Part shown: one piece after another, positions 53,226-62,222 of the stretch
Layout: the number at the start of each line of letters is the position of its first letter
Position numbering within the stretch: position 1 is the first letter of the stretch
From: DATDAH01 sp963845425
GTDB taxonomy: Bacteria > Actinomycetota > Acidimicrobiia > Acidimicrobiales > DATDAH01
Reading direction: 5' to 3'
DNA length: 64,000 nucleotides
Assembly: GCA_963845425.1 (NCBI GenBank)
Contig: CAWJSC010000002.1
Span: 310,001 to 374,000, forward strand
Notes under the pieces: generated by a model
What the model was told of the DNA's origin: nothing
Database searches by the model: none
What the model saw: only the letters and a program-made list of their open reading frames with translations
Position numbers and translations under genes: made by a program

Positions 53226-54494
53226 ATGACCGACTTCACCGGGGTGAAGTTCTTCAGCGACCGGGCCGTGCAGGACGACCCCTACCCCTACTTCGACTGG
53301 GTGCGGGAGCAGGGACCGGTCTGGCAGGAGCCCCACTACGGCGTGTTCATGGTCACGGGCCACCCGGAGGCCATGGAGGTCTACGGCGACCCGGCCACCT
53401 TCCCCGAGGACGTCCCGGCATCCGGCACCTTCTCGTCGTGCAACGCCGTGAGTGGGCCCTTCGTGAAGTTCTCCGAGCCCGTGGTGGGCGACGACATCAC
53501 CGACGTGATCGTGGCGTGTCGTCACGAGCTCCCCTTCAGCGACCAGCTCCCGGCGTTCGATCCGCCCGACCACACGGCGCACCGTCACCTGCTGATGCGG
53601 CTCATCACGCCGAAGGGGCTCAAGGAGAACGAAGACTTCATGTGGCGGTTCGCCGACCAGCTCATCGACGGGTTCCCCGGCGACGGCGCCGTCGAGTTCG
53701 TCAGCGCCTACGCCGAGCCGTTCACCCTCACGGTCGTCGCCGACCTCGAGGGCGTGCCCGAGTCCGACCACTCGCTGTTCCGCGAGCGCCTGTCGACGGT
53801 GCACCAGGAGATCTCCCACAAGCCGCTCGAGTTCCTCTACGAACGGTTCAGCGAGTACATCGCCGACCGCCGCCGTGAGCCCCGCGATGACATCTTGAGC
53901 GGCCTCGCCACCGCATCCTTCCCCGACGGTTCGACGCCCGAGGTCGGCGATGCCGCGCTGATCGCCGCCAACCTCTTCGTCGGTGGCCAGGAGACCACGG
54001 TGCGGATGCTGTCCTTCGCGCTCCGGATGCTGGGTGAGCGGCCCGACGTGCAGCAGCTCGTGCGCGACGACCGGGATCTCATCCCGACCTTCATCGAGGA
54101 GACGCTGCGGCTCGAGAGCCCGCTGCGGACGCAGTTCCGGATGGCACGCGTCGACACGGACCTGGCCGGCGTCCACGTCCCTGCGGGCGGGACGGTGATG
54201 CTGGCACCCGGTGCCTGCAACCGCGACCCCCGGGTGTTCGAGCGGCCCCACGAGTTCGACATCGACCGGCCCAACGCCCGCCAGCACATCGGCTTCGGTC
54301 ACGGCATCCACACGTGCGCCGGCGCCCCGCTGGCCCGCGCGGAGGGTCGGGTGACACTGAACCGCTTCCTCGACCGGACCGGCGACATCCGGATCTCCGA
54401 GGAGCACCACGGTCCCCCGGACGCCCGCCAGTACGAGTACCTGCCGACCTTCTTCCTGCGAGGCCTGCAGCGCCTCCACCTCGACCTCGCCTGA
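53226..54494 (+). CDS. Cytochrome P450
   Basis: A 422-residue P450 closely related to the one at 32529. I-helix FVGGQETTVRML, K-helix EETLRLESP and haem loop FGHGIHTCAGAPLAR are intact. GGAGG precedes the ATG. Both paralogues share the unusual ends LRGLQRLHLDL/LRGLQRLHIEF and a GPPxAR segment, so they probably oxidise related substrates in parallel clusters. A ferredoxin gene lies divergently upstream. Confidence 0.93.
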   Translation: MTDFTGVKFFSDRAVQDDPYPYFDWVREQGPVWQEPHYGVFMVTGHPEAMEVYGDPATFPEDVPASGTFSSCNAVSGPFVKFSEPVVGDDITDVIVACRHELPFSDQLPAFDPPDHTAHRHLLMRLITPKGLKENEDFMWRFADQLIDGFPGDGAVEFVSAYAEPFTLTVVADLEGVPESDHSLFRERLSTVHQEISHKPLEFLYERFSEYIADRRREPRDDILSGLATASFPDGSTPEVGDAALIAANLFVGGQETTVRMLSFALRMLGERPDVQQLVRDDRDLIPTFIEETLRLESPLRTQFRMARVDTDLAGVHVPAGGTVMLAPGACNRDPRVFERPHEFDIDRPNARQHIGFGHGIHTCAGAPLARAEGRVTLNRFLDRTGDIRISEEHHGPPDARQYEYLPTFFLRGLQRLHLDLA

Positions 54495-54621
54495 CCGTCG
54501 GCCGCCGAAAGTCAGCCGGGGCGTTCGCCTTCTCGGACGGCCTGCGTCACGACGCCGACGACCCACGCCAGTGTCCGGACCGCCCGCTCCTCGTCGACCT
54601 CCCAGTCGCCCCTCCACCGCG

Positions 54622-54645
54622 TTGATGTCAGGGCCCTGACATCAA
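54622..54645. promoter_or_regulatory. Perfect 24-bp palindrome
   Basis: TTGATGTCAGGG followed directly by its exact reverse complement. It sits just before the decayed antitoxin frame and is probably the operator of that toxin-antitoxin operon. There is no T-run, so a terminator is less likely, although it also follows the P450 gene by 128 bases. Confidence 0.6.
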
Positions 54646-54663
54646 TTCCGACAGTAGCCGTGG

Positions 54664-54960
54664 GTGGGGTGGACTCGCCCGCGCACCCTGGGCGAGTTCC
54701 TCGAGAGCCTCGATGCCGAGCACGGAGCCCCGGACGAAGCGCTGGTCCGCAGTACATGGACCTGCTCGGATGAGCCGATCGATCGTGTTGGACGGCGAGC
54801 CCCTGTCGATCCTCGCCCGCCCTCGGTCCCCCGCCCACACCGAGGTCCGTGCCGCTCTCGAAGCGGCCCGGCGACTCAACCGAGACGTGATCGTCCCCGC
54901 CGTCTGCGGCGCCCCCCAACGGGAGCCATCGGCGAGCGGATCTCCGCCCCATGGGCGTCG
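54664..54960 (+). pseudogene. Decayed VapBC-type toxin-antitoxin pair
   Basis: The frame from 54664 gives LGEFLESLDAEHGAPDEALV, then loses the antitoxin ending by a frameshift; the next frame would continue YMDLLG-stop at 54753-54772. An ATG at 54770 begins MSRSIVLDGEPLSIL and RAALEAARRLNRDVIVPAV, a PIN-domain start in which the usual DTGPLS has become DGEPLS. The PIN domain then runs into unrelated sequence and lacks its remaining acidic residues. Both genes appear dead. Confidence 0.65.
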
Positions 54961-54990
54961 GCAGGTCCGTCTCGGCCTCGTCACGGGTGG

Positions 54991-57237
54991 CTACGGCGCA
55001 TCCAGCGGTGCGAGTCGACGACGCTCACCGCGTCCGGTCAAGAGGTAGGCCTCGATGCGATGTGGTGTCGGGCCGGACAGCTCTGTGGGGTCGAGCATCA
55101 GGTCGATGCGCTGGGCGACATCGCCCTCGACGAAGGTGGGTGCGACCCCGGCGATCACCCCGTCGATCGCCACGACGAGGCGCTGCTCACCGGAGGGCCC
55201 ACCCTCGATCCGACCGGTCAGGTGGGTGGGCACGATCTCGTCATCGGATCGGTAGGACCGCAGCGCGTCGAACCCGTTGTCGGCGATCACGCGACCGTCG
55301 GCGTCGGGTCCGGTCGCCAAGTCGTCGACCCGCGTGCCGACGAGGTCGCCGTCCTCGGTACGGGCGTAGAACTCGTGGTCGGGCGCGTCCGCCACCAGCA
55401 GGGTCTCCACGCTCCGGGCCAGGTTCTCGGCCAGAACCCGGTCGCCGTCGAAGTGAACCGGGTCGGAGACCTGGACGGCGCCACCGAAGCCACCGAACCC
55501 GCCGCCACCCATGTCGACCTTGTTGAACTGCTTGTCGGAGTCGGTCCGCGCCGGCCCGAGCAGGGACCGCCCGTCGACCTCCCACGGCAGCGTCAAGCCG
55601 AGGATGTCGGCGATGGTCGGGAGCACGTCGGTTGACGCCACGTTGTCGTCGCTCACCGTTCCGGGCTCGAGCTGTGGTGCCTTCACGATCAGCGGGACGT
55701 AGAGGATGTCGGCGTACAGCGAGCGGTCGAGCGTGTCGCCTTCCAGGCCTCGATGTGACTGGCCGGGGACGAACCCGGACCCGTGGTCGGAGGTCACGAC
55801 GATCGCGGTGTCGTCGTACAGCCCGGTCTCCTGCAGCCGGTCCATCAGCTGGCCGACGAGCCGGTCGGCGTAGCCCACCTGGAGGAGCAGGCGATGCCGG
55901 TCGGCGTCAGCCTCTGCCTGCTCGGAGCCACGGACGCCGATGAGGTCACCCCCTCCCGGCCCGAACCCGCCGGCCTCGTAGACCCTGCCGTCGGGGAGGA
56001 ACCGGTACGGCGTGTGGGGCAGCTGGAGGTGGAGGAAGTGCAGCGCTGGCTCTTCATCGGCTTCGATCGAATCGAGGAGCCCTTCGAAGGCGTCGATCTG
56101 CAGGACCGGGAACCCGCCCGCTCCGGCGTCGGTGTTGCGGGCCTCGTCGACGGCGGCCGCCGTACCGTCCTGGTCGAGGGCGACCGCCGTCGGCGTCGTG
56201 GTCACGGTGCTGGTGGACTCCTCGATCGACTGAGGGCCACTGGCGTCGGGGTCAAGGGAGATCATCGCCTGGTAGCTGTCGACGGCATCACCGACCAGGT
56301 CGCTCAGGGGTGACTCGGAGGTGCGTGCCGCCTCGGCGTCGGCCGCCGCGGCGGCGTCGTCGGAGGCCTCGGGGTCGTCGACGAACGGACCGGAGCACAG
56401 GCTGGACGGGCAGAGCGAGGTCACGGACTCCGTGACCTCGAGGTCGTACTGGCTGGCCAGGAGCGTGAACAGGTTCTCGGGGTGATCGGCCGCCGTCGGG
56501 CTGGCCCCATCGGCCGCGTAGCGGCCGGTCAGCAGCGCGGGCACGGCCGCAACGGTCGCGGTGGCGACGGTCGTGGCGTTGCGGTACCAGGCGCCGTCGG
56601 CGGCGAGGGCGGCCAGGTTCGGGTAGAGGTCGGCATCGATCTCGCCGTCGGCGTCGAAGATCGAGTTCTGCGGCCACTCGTCGAACACCACCATCACGAC
56701 GGACCGGGCAGCACCGGTTCGGTCGAGCTCCGCGGCGCCCACCGATGAGGACCGCAGCACGTCGGAGGCGGGCGAGCCGGCGAGGAAACTCCCGACGAAG
56801 AGCACCGGTCCCAGGGCGAGCACGGCCAGGGCCGTGTGGAACGCCGGCCGCCGCTGGGCCGCCACGACCGCGGCGAACACGAGGACCGCGACGACGGCTA
56901 GGACCACGCCACCCCAGCCGGCCAGCTCCTTCACGAGCTGGAGGACGAACAGTGCACCGAGCGCGGCCACGAACCCACGGTGGAGCAACACCGCGGCGGG
57001 AGGATCGATCAGGCGGGTGAGGACGATGAGCACCGTGAGCACGACCGGCAGCACGAGGGTCACCACCAGCGCGAACGCGATGAGGTCGCCGCGGCCGGCG
57101 TCGCGGGCAGTGAACGCCTCAGGCGCGCGCCCGAACACGTCGAGCAGCGGCTGGGTGACCGCCAGCCCGGTCATGGCCAAGAGCTCCACGAAGACTCGCA
57201 TCGTGGCGCGACAGTCGAACCTCTGGTTCCCGTTCAC
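54991..57237 (-). CDS. Membrane-anchored sulfatase/phosphotransferase-family protein
   Basis: A 748-residue protein. About four or five hydrophobic segments occupy the first 155 residues, then an alkaline-phosphatase-fold domain. It shows VVMVVFDEWPQNSIF (metal-binding start), WYRNATTVATATVAAVPALL with the Thr/Ser nucleophile position, and VVTSDHGSG (metal Asp-His). This layout is that of LtaS-like and sulfatase-like membrane enzymes acting on cell-surface glycans or lipids. The usual sulfatase CxPxR is absent, so phosphoglycerol or phosphoethanolamine transfer is as likely as sulfate hydrolysis. It overlaps the adaptor gene upstream by four bases. Confidence 0.82.
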   Translation of the reverse strand: MNGNQRFDCRATMRVFVELLAMTGLAVTQPLLDVFGRAPEAFTARDAGRGDLIAFALVVTLVLPVVLTVLIVLTRLIDPPAAVLLHRGFVAALGALFVLQLVKELAGWGGVVLAVVAVLVFAAVVAAQRRPAFHTALAVLALGPVLFVGSFLAGSPASDVLRSSSVGAAELDRTGAARSVVMVVFDEWPQNSIFDADGEIDADLYPNLAALAADGAWYRNATTVATATVAAVPALLTGRYAADGASPTAADHPENLFTLLASQYDLEVTESVTSLCPSSLCSGPFVDDPEASDDAAAAADAEAARTSESPLSDLVGDAVDSYQAMISLDPDASGPQSIEESTSTVTTTPTAVALDQDGTAAAVDEARNTDAGAGGFPVLQIDAFEGLLDSIEADEEPALHFLHLQLPHTPYRFLPDGRVYEAGGFGPGGGDLIGVRGSEQAEADADRHRLLLQVGYADRLVGQLMDRLQETGLYDDTAIVVTSDHGSGFVPGQSHRGLEGDTLDRSLYADILYVPLIVKAPQLEPGTVSDDNVASTDVLPTIADILGLTLPWEVDGRSLLGPARTDSDKQFNKVDMGGGGFGGFGGAVQVSDPVHFDGDRVLAENLARSVETLLVADAPDHEFYARTEDGDLVGTRVDDLATGPDADGRVIADNGFDALRSYRSDDEIVPTHLTGRIEGGPSGEQRLVVAIDGVIAGVAPTFVEGDVAQRIDLMLDPTELSGPTPHRIEAYLLTGRGERRRLAPLDAP

Positions 57238-58865
57238 GGCCCTCCGAAGCCTCCCCCGCCGGGGAACCCGCCACCGAACCCACCAGGCCCGGTTTCCGTG
57301 CTGCTGGTGTCGGTGGCGCTGCCCGGGAGGGGCTCGTCGAGGTCGGCGAGCACGACCTCCTGGCCCTCCTCGAGCCCCGAGGTGATCTCGGTCAACGCCG
57401 CGCCGATGGCGCCGATCTCGACGGTCACCGTGGCCGTCTCATCGCCCTCGGTTACCTGGACGGTGGCGGTGTCGCCGTCCACGGTGACGGCGGATGTGGG
57501 GACGGTCAGGGCGTCCTCGGCCGCCGAGGTGACGATCTCGACCGAGGCGGTGGAGCCGTTGCCGAGCTGGCTGGTGTCACCCTGCAGCCCGACGGTGATC
57601 GGGAAGCTGCCGGCGTTGGCCGCGACCCCGATGGCGATGACCTCGCCCGGGATCTCCTCGTCGCTGCCATCGGGCAGCACCGTGGCCGCCTGCCCGACCT
57701 CGATGTCCTCCAGATCATCGACACCGACGTTGACCGTCGCCTCGTAGCCGCCTCGGCCCGAGATGATGATGTTGGCGGTGGCCGACGCGGCGTCGACGTC
57801 GTCGCCCACCGTCATGTTCGCCGCGATGACCATGCCGGCGATCGGGCTCACGATCGAGGCCTGGGCGACGGCCTGCTGGGCCACGATGACCTCGAGCACC
57901 GCCGCGTCAACGGCCCGCTGCAGCGCGATGAGCCGCTCCGACGAGACGCTGGAGCCGCCGCTGACCGAGCCCGTCGAGGGGACCGAGCCGAGCTCAGGGC
58001 TCGCGCCGCCGGTCACGGGCGTCGGTTGGGGGGGCTGGGTCGTGGTCGGCGGCTGCTCGCCGAGGGCGGCGGCGCGCTGGGCGAGCAGGTCGTCCAGGGT
58101 CGCCGCCGCGCTGCTGACGACGGCCTGGCTGGTCTGGACCGCCTGCTGCGCCGCGGCCACGGCGTTGATGGCGTCGGTGCAGGCGTTGATGGCGGCGGGG
58201 AACCCGGCGACGTCGGCCGAGCCGACGGCCGCGCACACCGAGTTGGCGTTGTCGATCGCCGGCTGCACCGCGGCGAGGGCCGCATCGGCCTGCTGTTGCG
58301 CGCTGAGCAGCGCCTGTTGGGCCGCGGCGATGTCAGCGTCGCTCGGCCCGCTCTGGGCGGCGATCGTCTGGACCTCCCCGAGGTCGACGGCATCGGACGA
58401 CTCCTCCCCGGAGGCCTCGTAGGACGCGGGGATCGCCCCGGTGCCGCCGGACGGATCGGCACTGGTCCCGACCGCTTCGCCGTTGAGGGCGCGCTCCAGG
58501 CTCAGCTCGGCCTGGTCCAGGGCGGCCTGCTGCTGGCGGAGCGTCCGCTCGAGGCTCTCGGTCTCCAGGCTGGCGAGGCTGGTGCCGACGGCGACGCGGT
58601 CGCCCACCGCGACATCGACGAACTCGACGGTGCCGGCGATGGGGAACGTCACCACGGCCTGGGTGACGGGCTCGATCGTGGCGACCGACTGCAGCACCTG
58701 GTCGACCGAGCTGGTCGTCGCGGTGGCTGTGCGGTAGTGGCCCGAGTTGGTCTGGCCGTTGGCGGCCACGGCGATCACCATGAAGGCGATCACGGCGACC
58801 AAGCCCGCAGCACCGAGTCGGCGGACCGAGGCCGGAGTGTTCGCGAGGAAGGCGGGAAGCGGCAT
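57234..58865 (-). CDS. MacA/HlyD-type periplasmic adaptor, second copy
   Basis: About 543 residues from the ATG at 58865. One membrane anchor (LVAVIAFMVIAVAANG) is followed by a split lipoyl domain (GTVEFVDVAVGDRVAVGTSL and VVIAANMTVGDD-like), a long Ala/Gln-rich coiled coil (about 130-330), a barrel domain and a glycine-rich tail GGFGGGFPGGGGFGGP. Adaptors of this family link an ABC permease to the exterior. It follows the permease gene by one base and overlaps the sulfatase-family gene, so the three proteins are probably made together. Confidence 0.83.
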   Translation of the reverse strand: MPLPAFLANTPASVRRLGAAGLVAVIAFMVIAVAANGQTNSGHYRTATATTSSVDQVLQSVATIEPVTQAVVTFPIAGTVEFVDVAVGDRVAVGTSLASLETESLERTLRQQQAALDQAELSLERALNGEAVGTSADPSGGTGAIPASYEASGEESSDAVDLGEVQTIAAQSGPSDADIAAAQQALLSAQQQADAALAAVQPAIDNANSVCAAVGSADVAGFPAAINACTDAINAVAAAQQAVQTSQAVVSSAAATLDDLLAQRAAALGEQPPTTTQPPQPTPVTGGASPELGSVPSTGSVSGGSSVSSERLIALQRAVDAAVLEVIVAQQAVAQASIVSPIAGMVIAANMTVGDDVDAASATANIIISGRGGYEATVNVGVDDLEDIEVGQAATVLPDGSDEEIPGEVIAIGVAANAGSFPITVGLQGDTSQLGNGSTASVEIVTSAAEDALTVPTSAVTVDGDTATVQVTEGDETATVTVEIGAIGAALTEITSGLEEGQEVVLADLDEPLPGSATDTSSTETGPGGFGGGFPGGGGFGGP

Positions 58866-58866
58866 G

Positions 58867-60099
58867 TCATTCACTCCGTAAGGCGTCAATGGGGGCGAGA
58901 CGGGAGGCGCGTGACGCGGGGTACACGCCGAACAGGACGCCGATGCCGATGGCCATGACGATGGCCAGGACCGACACCGGCAGCGAGAGGAGGACGCGGA
59001 CGTCGGCAAGGGACGGGAGGACCAGGGCGCCAACGACGCCGAGCGTGACGCCCAGGAGACCACCGGCCAGGCCGAGGAGCGAGGCCTCGACGAGGAACTG
59101 GCGGCGGATGAGCCGGGGCTTCGCGCCGAGGGCCTTGCGGAGGCCGATCTCCCGGATCCGTTCCGTGACCGAGACCAGCATGATGTTCATGACCCCGATG
59201 CCACCCACCAGGAGCGAGATGGCGGCGATGCCGCTCAGCATCACGGTGAGCGTCCGGTCGACCGAGCTGGCCGCGGTCAGGATCGACTCCTGGGTGGCGA
59301 TCGAGAAGTCGACGTCGTCCTCGGAGGTGATCCCGTGGAGGTTCCGCAGGGTGGCGTCGGTCTCCTGGTACGCCGCTGACAGGGTGGCGCCCTCGGAGGC
59401 CTTGACGTAGATCGAGCTGACCGAATCGCGATCCTCACCACCGACGAGGCGGTGGCTGTAGGTGGCGAACGGGACCAGGGCGACGTCGTTGTTGCTCGTG
59501 TCGTCCGACGAGCTGAGCGCCTCGAGGACGCCGATCACCTCGAGCTCGGTGCCGTTCACCGTGACCGTCTGGCCGACAGGGTCGCCGACGAGGCCCAGCT
59601 CGGTCACGGTGTCGGGGCCCAACACCGTGACCGAGGCGGCGTCTTCCTCCTCTGTCTCGGTCCAGAACCGTCCCGAGCTCGTCGCTCTCGACCGGACGTC
59701 CTGCCACGACCGTGTGGTGCCGGTCAGGGTGGTGGTCCAGTTGGTCTCGCCGGCGTTCAGCGACACCGAGCTGGTGGCGGTCGCCGTGACCGCCTCGACG
59801 TCGGGGGCGACGACATCGTCGGCCAGCGCCTCGGCGTCGCCCATCGTGAGGGTCGACGCCGTGCCGAAGCCGCCGCGAACACCGGAGTCGTCAGTCGAGC
59901 TTCCCGGCGACACGACGAGGACGTTGGTGCCCAGCTCGTCGATCTGGTCCTGCACGTCGGCCCGGGCGCCACGGCCGATGCCGACGGTCAGGATCACCGC
60001 GGTGATCCCGATCAGGATCCCCAGCATCGTGAGTGCCGACCGAAGGCGGTGGGTACGGACGGCGTCGGAGGCGGTGAAGAGGGTGTCGCGCCAGTTCAC
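58867..60099 (-). CDS. MacB-like ABC transporter permease
   Basis: A 410-residue FtsX/MacB-type permease. The first membrane segment is LTMLGILIGITAVILTVGIG, then a large extracytoplasmic domain, then three membrane segments near the end (SGIAAISLLVGGIGVMNIML with the mechanotransmission helix ERIREIGLRKALGA after it). It overlaps the ATPase gene by four bases. MacB-type permeases do not carry substrate through the membrane but drive extrusion of peptides, lipids or drugs from the outer face. Confidence 0.9.
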   Translation of the reverse strand: MNWRDTLFTASDAVRTHRLRSALTMLGILIGITAVILTVGIGRGARADVQDQIDELGTNVLVVSPGSSTDDSGVRGGFGTASTLTMGDAEALADDVVAPDVEAVTATATSSVSLNAGETNWTTTLTGTTRSWQDVRSRATSSGRFWTETEEEDAASVTVLGPDTVTELGLVGDPVGQTVTVNGTELEVIGVLEALSSSDDTSNNDVALVPFATYSHRLVGGEDRDSVSSIYVKASEGATLSAAYQETDATLRNLHGITSEDDVDFSIATQESILTAASSVDRTLTVMLSGIAAISLLVGGIGVMNIMLVSVTERIREIGLRKALGAKPRLIRRQFLVEASLLGLAGGLLGVTLGVVGALVLPSLADVRVLLSLPVSVLAIVMAIGIGVLFGVYPASRASRLAPIDALRSE

Positions 60100-60782
60100 G
60101 CGGCCACCTCGCTCTCGCTCACCCGGCCGTCGCTGATCCGCACGACGCGACCGGCGCGGGTGGCGACGTCCGGCTCGTGGGTGATCAGGACGATCGTGCG
60201 GCCGCTGTCGTGCAGGTCCCCGAGGAGGTCCAGCACATCCGCCGTGGACGCAGAGTCGAGGTTGCCGGTGGGCTCATCGGCGAGGAGCAGGTCGGGCTCG
60301 GTCACCAGCGCCCGCGCGATGGCCACGCGCTGCTGCTGGCCGCCGGAGAGCTCCATCGGCCGATGGTCGGCCCGGTCGGCGAGGTCGACGCGGTCGAGCG
60401 CAGCCAGCGCCCGCTGTCGGCGCTCGGTGGGTCCGACACCCGCGTACACCAGCGGCAGCTCGACGTTGCGCCACGCCGTGAGGTAGGCGAGCAGGTTGAA
60501 CTGCTGGAAGACGAAGCCGATGCGCCGGTTGCGGGCCTCAGCAAGCTGGTCCTCGGACAGGGTGGCCACATCTTCGCCGGCCAGCAGGAACCGGCCATCA
60601 GTGGGTACGTCGAGGCAGCCGAGGATGTGCATCAGCGTCGACTTCCCCGACCCCGACGGGCCGACGATGGCGACGAACTCGCCGCTCTGGATCGTGAGCG
60701 TCACGTCGCGCAGCGCCTCGACTTCCAGCAGGCCCGACCGGTAGGTCTTGTACACGTCGGCGAGCTCGAGGACGGCGCTCAT
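60096..60782 (-). CDS. MacB/LolD-type ABC transporter ATPase
   Basis: About 228 residues from the ATG at 60782 (MSAVLELADVYKTYRSG). Walker A GPSGSGKST, Q-loop FVFQQFNLL, signature LSGGQQQR, Walker B LLLADEPTGNLD and the H-loop LITHEPD are all intact. AGAGG precedes the start. It powers the permease encoded next. Confidence 0.94.
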   Translation of the reverse strand: MSAVLELADVYKTYRSGLLEVEALRDVTLTIQSGEFVAIVGPSGSGKSTLMHILGCLDVPTDGRFLLAGEDVATLSEDQLAEARNRRIGFVFQQFNLLAYLTAWRNVELPLVYAGVGPTERRQRALAALDRVDLADRADHRPMELSGGQQQRVAIARALVTEPDLLLADEPTGNLDSASTADVLDLLGDLHDSGRTIVLITHEPDVATRAGRVVRISDGRVSESEVAA

Positions 60783-60852
60783 CGTTGATGCCTCTTCGCC
60801 TGACGTCTCATCGGCATGCGGGCCTCTTCGGCCCGCCGACCGTCTTCGACGC

Positions 60853-62220
60853 TCATCCTTCCGCTCCCGGGAACCCCTCGGGCAGGTCGTCGGGCAGGTC
60901 ACCCCCGCCGGGGAACCCTCCGGGGCCGCCCTGTCCGCCGAAGGACATCACCACGGTCTCGCCGGCCTCGAGGCCGGCGGTGATCTCGGTCATGGTGCCC
61001 GACGTCAGGCCGGTCTCGACCGTGCGGGTCTCGTCGCCGTCGTCGGTCCGCACGGTGACCGTGCTCGATCCGTCCTCCTCGGTCGTCACGGCGAGGGTCG
61101 GCACCTGGACGACGTCCTGCACCTCGTCGTAGGTGATCTCCACCGACACGGTCTCGCCGGCGTTGAACTCGCCGCCGGTGTTCTCGAAGAGCACGGTGAC
61201 CGGGTACGCCGCGACCCCCGACGAAGCGTCGGCGATGCGACCGACCTCCCACACGAGACCCTCTGCCGTCGGGCCGGACGCGGCGGTCGTCGTGCCGTCG
61301 TCGTCGCCGGTGTCGCCGGTATCGCCGGTATCGCCGGTGCCGCCGGCGCCGGGGAAGGCCCCGCCCCCGGGAAGGACGCCACCGCCGGGGAACGCCCCGC
61401 CTCCGGGGAAGCCGGTCGACGACGAGGTCGTGACCGTGGCCGTTGCGTCCAGGCCGATCTCGACGAGGTCGACGTCGGACTCGTCCAGCCCGAGCTCGAC
61501 GGTGAAGTGCTCCCCGTCGATGACCTGGATGTCCGCTTCCTCGCTCGTCGTCTCGGTCCCGGTGTCACCCGTCGTGGGCGGGAGGCCGGTGTCCTCGCTG
61601 CTGCCCAGCGTGCTCGCCGACCCTCCGCTGCCGCTGCCACTGCCGGTCGTCGACGTGCCGCCGGTCCCACCGCTCGTCAGCTGTTCGCCCTCGACGACGT
61701 TGACGGCTGAGACAACCCCGTCGAAGGTCGCGACCAGGCGAGCGCCGTCGAGGTCCCCCCGAGCGACGTCGAGAGAGTCCTGCGCGGCGGCGAGCGCGGA
61801 GCGGTCGGCCTCGAGCTGGTCCTCGGAGGCACCGGCGTCCTCGTCGTCGGCCAAGGTCGCCTGAGCCTCGGCGAGCGACGACTCGGCGTTCGCCACGGCG
61901 AGCTCGATCTCGGCCGAATCCATGGTGGCCAGCACCCGGCCGGCGCGAACATGATCGCCGGCTTCGACGTTGACCGCCGTCACCGTGCCCGCCGCGCCGA
62001 AGGACAGGTCGTCGGTCTGGGCCGACTCGAGGGTGCCTTCGGCGGACACTGTCTGGGCCATCGACCCGACGCTGGCCTCGGCGGTGGTCTCCGCCGAGGT
62101 GTTGGTGTCGGCCGAGGTGCTTTCGGATCGGAGCGAGAGCCAGGCGCCGACGGCGATCAGGCCGACGAGCGGCATGACGACCCAGGGGCGACGGACGGCC
62201 GACTTGAGGTCGATGCGCAC
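60853..62220 (-). CDS. MacA/HlyD-type periplasmic adaptor, first copy
   Basis: A 455-residue adaptor with an N-terminal anchor (VVMPLVGLIAVGAWLSL). Lipoyl halves flank a short coiled coil: GTVTAVNVEAGDHVRAGRVL, then LVATFDGVVSAVNVVEGEQL. A low-complexity Gly/Pro/Asp segment (about 280-320) is followed by a barrel domain and the tail GGPGGFPGGGDLPDDLPEGF. It lies two bases after the DUF5666 gene. It is distinct from the second adaptor, with a shorter hairpin, so the two may form a mixed adaptor or serve different steps. Confidence 0.85.
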   Translation of the reverse strand: MRIDLKSAVRRPWVVMPLVGLIAVGAWLSLRSESTSADTNTSAETTAEASVGSMAQTVSAEGTLESAQTDDLSFGAAGTVTAVNVEAGDHVRAGRVLATMDSAEIELAVANAESSLAEAQATLADDEDAGASEDQLEADRSALAAAQDSLDVARGDLDGARLVATFDGVVSAVNVVEGEQLTSGGTGGTSTTGSGSGSGGSASTLGSSEDTGLPPTTGDTGTETTSEEADIQVIDGEHFTVELGLDESDVDLVEIGLDATATVTTSSSTGFPGGGAFPGGGVLPGGGAFPGAGGTGDTGDTGDTGDDDGTTTAASGPTAEGLVWEVGRIADASSGVAAYPVTVLFENTGGEFNAGETVSVEITYDEVQDVVQVPTLAVTTEEDGSSTVTVRTDDGDETRTVETGLTSGTMTEITAGLEAGETVVMSFGGQGGPGGFPGGGDLPDDLPEGFPGAEG

Positions 62221-62222
62221 CC

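Larger units (their letters stand above)
54495..54990. other. Stretch without an intact gene
   Basis: This 496-base interval contains a perfect 24-bp palindrome and the wreck of a toxin-antitoxin pair, described separately. Reading frames on the minus strand here have no recognisable domain. Confidence 0.65.

Noticed and set aside
51233..53239. 668-codon minus-strand frame opposite the flavoprotein
   Set aside because: Shadow of a gene with clear FAD-binding motifs.
54512..54952. 146-codon minus-strand frame after the P450
   Set aside because: No domain or ribosome binding site; it runs antisense to the recognisable toxin-antitoxin remnants.
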